The notes under the pieces: generated by a model
Told to the model about the DNA's origin: nothing
The model's input: the letters and a program-made list of their open reading frames with translations, nothing else
The model's database searches: none
Shown here: positions 59,101 to 64,000 of the stretch, piece after piece
How the letters are laid out: each line of letters starts with the position of its first letter
How positions within the stretch are numbered: the first letter of the stretch is position 1
Program-made: the position numbers and the translations under genes
Source: Rhizophagus irregularis
Taxonomy: Eukaryota; Glomeromycota; Glomeromycetes; Glomerales; Glomeraceae
DNA: 64,000 bases
Assembly (NCBI RefSeq): GCF_026210795.1
Contig: NC_089440.1
Location: 3,348,001 to 3,412,000 of the forward strand
Reading direction: 5' to 3'

Positions 59101-61741
59101 TAATTAAATTTAAATACCTTTTTTAAAAATATATTATATTATGTAATACTTCTTATTCATTTATTATACTTTAAGAAATATTACTATCATAAGCAAAAGT
59201 TTATTAATGCAAATATTAAAACTCAATACAAAATTGTACCAAATTTTCCTTCAATTTTTCCTTTAATTTTTTCAGCATAAATTGTAAAATTAAGAACAAT
59301 ATAAATATTGGTAATTCTTTATCTCTAGATAGTACAGTATTATAATTATTATATAGTATAATTACTACTAGTATTGTAATTATTATATAATATTATAATT
59401 ATTGCCAATTATACAAATATATATAGTATGTCAATCATTTCTTTTTGTAATGATATCTGTTTTGCAAAACTTATTTTTGTAATTTTTATTTTCAAAAAAG
59501 GAAATTTTGAAAAATCATAAGTACTACTGTAATATTATAATACTTTGAGTTTAAAAGTAATAATAAATTGTAACCCTTACTATTATAATACAAGATAATA
59601 ATTATCAATATGATTTTTAATTTTCATAAAATATCAATTTAAATTTCATAGTTTTCTTGCTATTATATAATAATTAAAATAGAGAAGTATTATATAATTT
59701 AGTGTAATTTAGCATAAAAATTCTAGTTTATGTATTTTATTTTTCCTATATTAATAAGATACTAATTATTATTATTTTTACATATTTATCCGTATTTTTT
59801 TGCATATATTAATAAAAAATTTTGGCAAATTTCATTGAAAACTATTAGGAAAAAATACATAATTTTATTTTTTTGCAAAATTCTTTGGATTTTCCAAATA
59901 TGTAAAATAAAAGAATTTTCAGCATTTTCAGATTTTTTCTACTGTTTATAAAATAATCTTTATATTATTCAAACCAATTTAATCAACTTTTTCAATTTAT
60001 TAAAATAGATATATAATAATGTTTCATATTACAAAAATATTTATTATTACTAAAATAGGCAAGTAGTATCTATTCTGAAATGGATTATATATTATATATA
60101 TATTTAAAAAGTATATACTTAAAGAGTTAAAGAGAATTAACTGTAATTAATTATAATAACAAATTATTAGTAAATGTAAATTATATAGTTAATTATATAT
60201 ATTATATACATGCCACCCAAATTATTTTGGATTGCCGTAATTATAAGTAAAATCCCAAATTCAATTATGGCATCCCAAATTATTTTGGCACTTTACATAG
60301 TAAATTATATATAGACCAAATGAATTATGGCATCTCAAATTATAATTATGGCATCCCAAAATAATTTGGGTAGCATGTATAATATATTATATGAATTTAA
60401 TTTTATTGGTAAATAATTTGTAAAAATTAATAATATTTTTATAATATAAATTATAATAACAATACTAATATAGGATTCCAAACATTTTTTATTTAAAAAA
60501 TTACTCTGTATTATATCTCAGTAAATATTAAAGCTAGAAAAATAAAATTATTGTTATTGGATTTCTCTTATTAAGACAAACTTAATGGTATAAATTTCAA
60601 CAAATTTGGATTATTAATTAGTTAAAAAATAGTGGTAAGTAGTTTAAAATTTTTAAAATACCTCTGAAATAAGAAATTTTATATGATCAATAAGTAAACT
60701 TTGATACTAACCTATACATAGATTGTACTAATACTATAATATTAATATATTTTAAAAATTGATTATATAAAAGACAACTTTTAATTATAATAAGTAAAGT
60801 CTTTTGCTTTTATATAATTAAATTTAACTGAAAATTACTTTATAATAAAAGTAACTATGAGTAATGTTTAGTATAATAAAAGATTTATAATAATATATAA
60901 ATTAATATATTTACTTTTTTACCATAATATATTTATATATGTTTTTTTTTAATTTTAATTATATTATTTTAATAAAAAATTGAAAAAATAAAGTATAAAA
61001 ATGAATAAGTATTATAAAAAGTGTTGTTAATCTTTTTGTGATTCAACTTTAAAATTATTAGTGCTTTTATAAAGTATTAAAGAAAATAAATAGTTTAATA
61101 AATAGTATAAATGCAAAATATAAAGATATTGCATAGTACTTAAAATTTATTAAAAAAATTAGTTTGATTTAAAAAATAACAATCCGTTAATCCCTGATAA
61201 AAAATAATATTTTATACAAATATATATCTTTTTAAAAGAGAAAATTCTTACTGCGCCATGACCAAATGTATTATATGTATCTCTGACGCACATGAGCACG
61301 TTATTTTTGCGAGCGTGTTGTGTGAGACAAATCTATGATTTAGATTAGAAACACTGCAGATGCGAACTTAAATATCGAAATCAATAAAAACATGATTATT
61401 CACAAAAATCTTTTTAATTGGTTCTGTAAATGGTGATATATAAATTATTTTTTGGGTTTTTTTTAATATAATAGATTTTGAATTTACCTTCTTTACTCAA
61501 ATTGATAAACATGTGGTATAACTCAAAAAAAAACAATATGAAACATTAGGTCAAAAAAAAAAAAAAAAGATTTAAATTCGGGTGATCAATTGAGACTAAA
61601 AAAATAGGAGATTACGCATAATTTAAATTTCTATCAAAAGCAAGTAAGCGCAGATAAATCACATGAATTAAAAATTTTTAAATATCGCGCTACACATACT
61701 AGACTTTGCTAAGCCACTGAAATGAAGTTTATTTAAGTTGA
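56194..61741. other. Gene desert of extreme AT content
   Basis: About 5.5 kb with no open frame worth calling on either strand and very low G+C, mostly poly-T, poly-A and TATA-like runs. The only clear features are MITE-A copy 4 (60205-60381), a weak relative of the GAGACGAAT motif near 60558 and a CACCACTGGTGAT palindrome near 56718. From about 61240 composition becomes less extreme, leading into the AT-hook gene promoter (GCGAGCGTGTTGTGTGAG near 61309). Confidence 0.75.
60205..60381. mobile_element. MITE family A, copy 4
   Basis: 177-bp copy in the same orientation as copy 2, with a perfect 8-bp duplication ATATATTA at 60197-60204 and 60382-60389. Inserted in the AT-rich desert. Confidence 0.92.
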
Positions 61742-61825
61742 ATGAAATTCCATTTCCGCATTCATCAAACTCTTTCTCATACTTCTCAACTCTTTTTGTT
61801 AAAGAGGACACCAAAGAACGAAAAG

Positions 61826-62764
61826 ATGGAAACCACGCAAAATTTTGAAGTTTCAACTTTATCGAGTCGCGAAACAAATAATATTATCTATTTTCCTGAC
61901 TTAGTAAATCCTCCTTCAACAAATACTTTTATTAATAAAATAGATAGTATGGATATAGATTATCCTTTGGAAGATGAAAATGCTCTAGAAGATTTTATTA
62001 TTACTGAAACTCAAGGATTTTTAGTTAAATTAGAACGCGAACTTCGCCCTCAACCTCAATTTTATGCTTTAACTGGACCAGGAACTCATCCAGGATTTTA
62101 TGGTGCTGGCAAGTTTGAAACACCGGATCCAGTTATTGAATATATTAGAAGTAATTGTAGTCCATTTAAAGAAAACGAGGAACATAAAGAAATAATCGTT
62201 GATATAGAAAATAAAGTTGAGAAAGAATCCAAAAAAGAAAAGAAACAAGCTAAACAAACTAAAACTAAACAGACAAAAATAACCAATTTTACTATAAAGT
62301 CTAATAGAAAATCTAATTATGAAGAAAAATCTGATAACAATGGAGAAGCTTCTCAAAAAAACACTAGAAAGAAAAGTTTATCAACATCAGAGTCATCCTC
62401 AAAGAAGAGAATAAAGACTAATTCAGGAGCCGAAGATGAAGCGGCAAAATTTCCAGATGATGATAACTCTGAAAATAAACGCGATGTTGAAAGACCGAAA
62501 AAGAGTTCAGGCAACAATAGAGGTCGACCAAAAGGTTCATTGAATAAAAATAAAAAGGATTCGATTACAAAGAATCGGAAAAGTGAAGTTGATTCTCTTT
62601 CAACCTCTGGTTCGACTTCAACTTCGCCCAAAAAATCAACTACGTCACCAATGATTCCCACAAGAGAAGGTGGTTTAGGAATGATATTGAACACAGATAA
62701 TTTTATTGTCAATACTGCAGCAACAATGAGTTCTGCTATGGCTATTACGGCTTCTTCGCCCTGA
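61826..62764 (+). CDS. AT-hook-containing nuclear protein, function unknown
   Basis: Single exon, 312 residues from the ATG at 61826 (METTQNFEV); an in-frame ATG at 61742 would add 28 residues. The first 120 residues look folded and contain ALEDFIITETQGFLVKLERE and FYALTGPGTHPGFYGAGKFE, a conserved-looking block I cannot assign. The rest is lysine-rich and disordered with several NLS-like runs, then one canonical AT-hook, NNRGRPKGSLNKNKK, and a Ser/Thr-rich tail. An AT-hook binds the minor groove of AT-rich DNA, so a chromatin role is likely but unproven. Confidence 0.75.
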   Translation: METTQNFEVSTLSSRETNNIIYFPDLVNPPSTNTFINKIDSMDIDYPLEDENALEDFIITETQGFLVKLERELRPQPQFYALTGPGTHPGFYGAGKFETPDPVIEYIRSNCSPFKENEEHKEIIVDIENKVEKESKKEKKQAKQTKTKQTKITNFTIKSNRKSNYEEKSDNNGEASQKNTRKKSLSTSESSSKKRIKTNSGAEDEAAKFPDDDNSENKRDVERPKKSSGNNRGRPKGSLNKNKKDSITKNRKSEVDSLSTSGSTSTSPKKSTTSPMIPTREGGLGMILNTDNFIVNTAATMSSAMAITASSP

Positions 62765-62776
62765 ACAAGAAAATTG

Positions 62777-62790
62777 GTGTCACGTGACAC
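62777..62790. promoter_or_regulatory. Perfect 14-bp CACGTG palindrome
   Basis: GTGTCACGTGACAC is fully palindromic and includes the bHLH E-box CACGTG with TCACGTGA context (Cbf1/TFE-like). It lies 13 bp after the AT-hook stop codon. Whether it acts as a binding site is inference. Confidence 0.4.
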
Positions 62791-63480
62791 AAACAAGTTT
62801 CTTCGAATAATAACGGATAAACATTCCACTTTAGTTAGATCTTATAGATGATTGATGCATAATAAAAGAATTAAAATTTTATTTTTGCTTCTTGCTAAAT
62901 ATTCGTATTTCTCTCTTTTGTTGATGTCATGTGATAAGATAAAATGCACCATTACATAAGTTTCAATTTTTCCGATATAATGGAAAACGAACGAGTTCAT
63001 TAAAAAACAATACTTTATAGAGGACGAAGAAAACCCTGCATAAAAAAATATTTCATACAAATCAAAAAAAAAGGATTTCACAATGCTTTTCAAGTGTAAC
63101 CAGCATGATTCTGATTCAATAAAAAAAAACCTTTTTATTTAATTTGTGAAATATAAAATATTAAACTTTTTCCGTCTTCATTTATTTCATCCTTTACAAA
63201 GAAAATAAATACTCCTTTATAACAAGCTTTTATTCTCTCCATATAAGGTTTCATTCAAAAACAATAGATAATTTTTAATTCTTTCCAAATGGAAAATATT
63301 TTTTTTTTACTATAATAGAAAATTCGCATGAACTTTTTTCATTTTTTCCTTCGGAATTACGGAACTACATCGATCGTCTATCCAACCACGTGCTAATGTA
63401 ACCTGCGACAATATAACGAAAATAAAAATACACACAAATAACTTCACAAATAATAATACAGATAAATTTCAAATTTGCGT
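62791..63480. other. Spacer between AT-hook gene and NUC1
   Basis: About 690 bp without a supported gene. The part near 63330-63450 should contain the NUC1 promoter. Confidence 0.45.
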
Positions 63481-64000
63481 ATGTTTCGACGAACGGTTGA
63501 ACGTATTTCTTTTGTTATTGGTGGTGCACTTTTAGGGGCAATTGGATTGTACGAGTATGAAAAGTTAGGACCTAAACTTCCAGCTCCACTTCCAACATTG
63601 AAGCCGCCGTTGACGTCAATAGTACCGGAATTTCCTTGGACTGGATGGCGTGACACTGGTAAGTTCTCATTGTGGTAAGAACACTGTACCATGAAATAAA
63701 TATATGCACACACAATAATACGAATAACTTTTCCTTATTTCAATACCCTTTTTTTACAAAAACGTAGCAATTAATGATTTATTTGAAAGAGATGCATACA
63801 TTACATCTTATAATCGACGATTACGTCACCCAAATTGGGTAAGTTCATTAAAGACAAATGTATGTTGGCTTGTGAATAAATTTAAAAAAATTTTGTTTAA
63901 AGGTATTAGAACATCTTACAGAAGAATCATTGAAACGAGGGGAAGGAGTTGATCGTAGTAAATCTCGATTTCTAGAAGATCTAGATATACCAGAAAAATT
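63481..64000 (+). CDS. NUC1: Mitochondrial endonuclease G/NUC1 (3' partial)
   Basis: Sugar-nonspecific DNA/RNA nuclease of the mitochondrial intermembrane space. Exons 63481-63658, 63768-63838 and 63903 onward are in frame; the gene continues past the window. The N-terminus MFRRTVERISFVIGGALLGA is an Arg-rich presequence with a membrane segment, as in fungal Nuc1. The mature part includes DAYITSYNRRLRHPNWVLEH (the conserved YNR..R.P.WV.EHLT block) and then SKSRFLEDLDIP. The catalytic DRGH motif lies outside the window, so activity cannot be judged. Confidence 0.9.

Noticed and set aside
62777-62790. CACGTG palindrome as a strong regulatory finding
   Set aside because: It lies just after a stop codon and CACGTG also occurs in other parts of the window, so only a low-confidence site is listed.
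62069-62829. Minus-strand frames opposite the AT-hook gene
   Set aside because: Low-complexity Phe/Leu/Ser shadows of a Lys/Glu/Ser-rich coding strand.

Overview
The window looks like nuclear DNA of an early-diverging filamentous fungus, most likely an arbuscular mycorrhizal (Glomeromycotina, Rhizophagus-like) genome. The reasons are the very AT-rich sequence, many introns of about 50-90 bp with GT..AG ends, a DIM-2/DNMT1-type cytosine methyltransferase, a SPATA5L1/AFG2B-type AAA ATPase that yeasts lack, a decayed BTB/K-tetra gene, and a heavy load of LINEs and small terminal-inverted-repeat (TIR) elements. No marker fixes the genus, so the taxonomic call is inference.

Layout. 1-22252 is a gene-dense housekeeping block: AFG2B (+, 5' end outside the window), a serine-rich two-TM protein (-), Sm D3 (+), phosphatidylinositol synthase (-), a 21-exon DIM-2-like DNA methyltransferase (-), ASCC2/Cue3-like (-), Erv2-like sulfhydryl oxidase (+), PCD1/NUDT7-like Nudix hydrolase (-), a plant-FAAH-like amidase (-) and Lin1/CD2BP2 (+). 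Exon chains rebuilt by hand keep frame for AFG2B, Sm D3, PIS1, the methyltransferase, Erv2, Nudix, the amidase and PSMA3. Short TIR elements sit in introns of AFG2B and the methyltransferase and just upstream of ASCC2.

22253-54540 is accessory. It holds a BTB/K-tetra pseudogene (-), then three head-to-tail copies of one APE-type LINE family (ORF1 with RRM-like domains and a Cys/His cluster; ORF2 with endonuclease, YMDD reverse transcriptase and a C-terminal zinc motif). A 17-unit, about 50-bp palindromic minisatellite lies between copies 2 and 3. The LINEs are riddled with nested non-autonomous DNA elements whose edges can be read from target-site duplications: two hAT-like MITE families with 8-bp duplications, a TA-duplicating mariner-like element and a pogo/Tigger-like element. 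A degenerate hAT element with intact ends and subterminal repeats (52192-54523) closes the region.

54890-56193 is proteasome subunit alpha-7 (PSMA3/PRE10). 56194-61740 is a 5.5 kb gene desert of extreme AT content carrying a fourth MITE-A copy. The right end has an AT-hook protein gene and the first exons of mitochondrial nuclease NUC1/EndoG, cut by the window edge.

No new multi-gene system was found. The most unusual content is the set of dated, edge-defined MITE families, the palindromic minisatellite, and the methyltransferase gene that itself hosts a TIR element.
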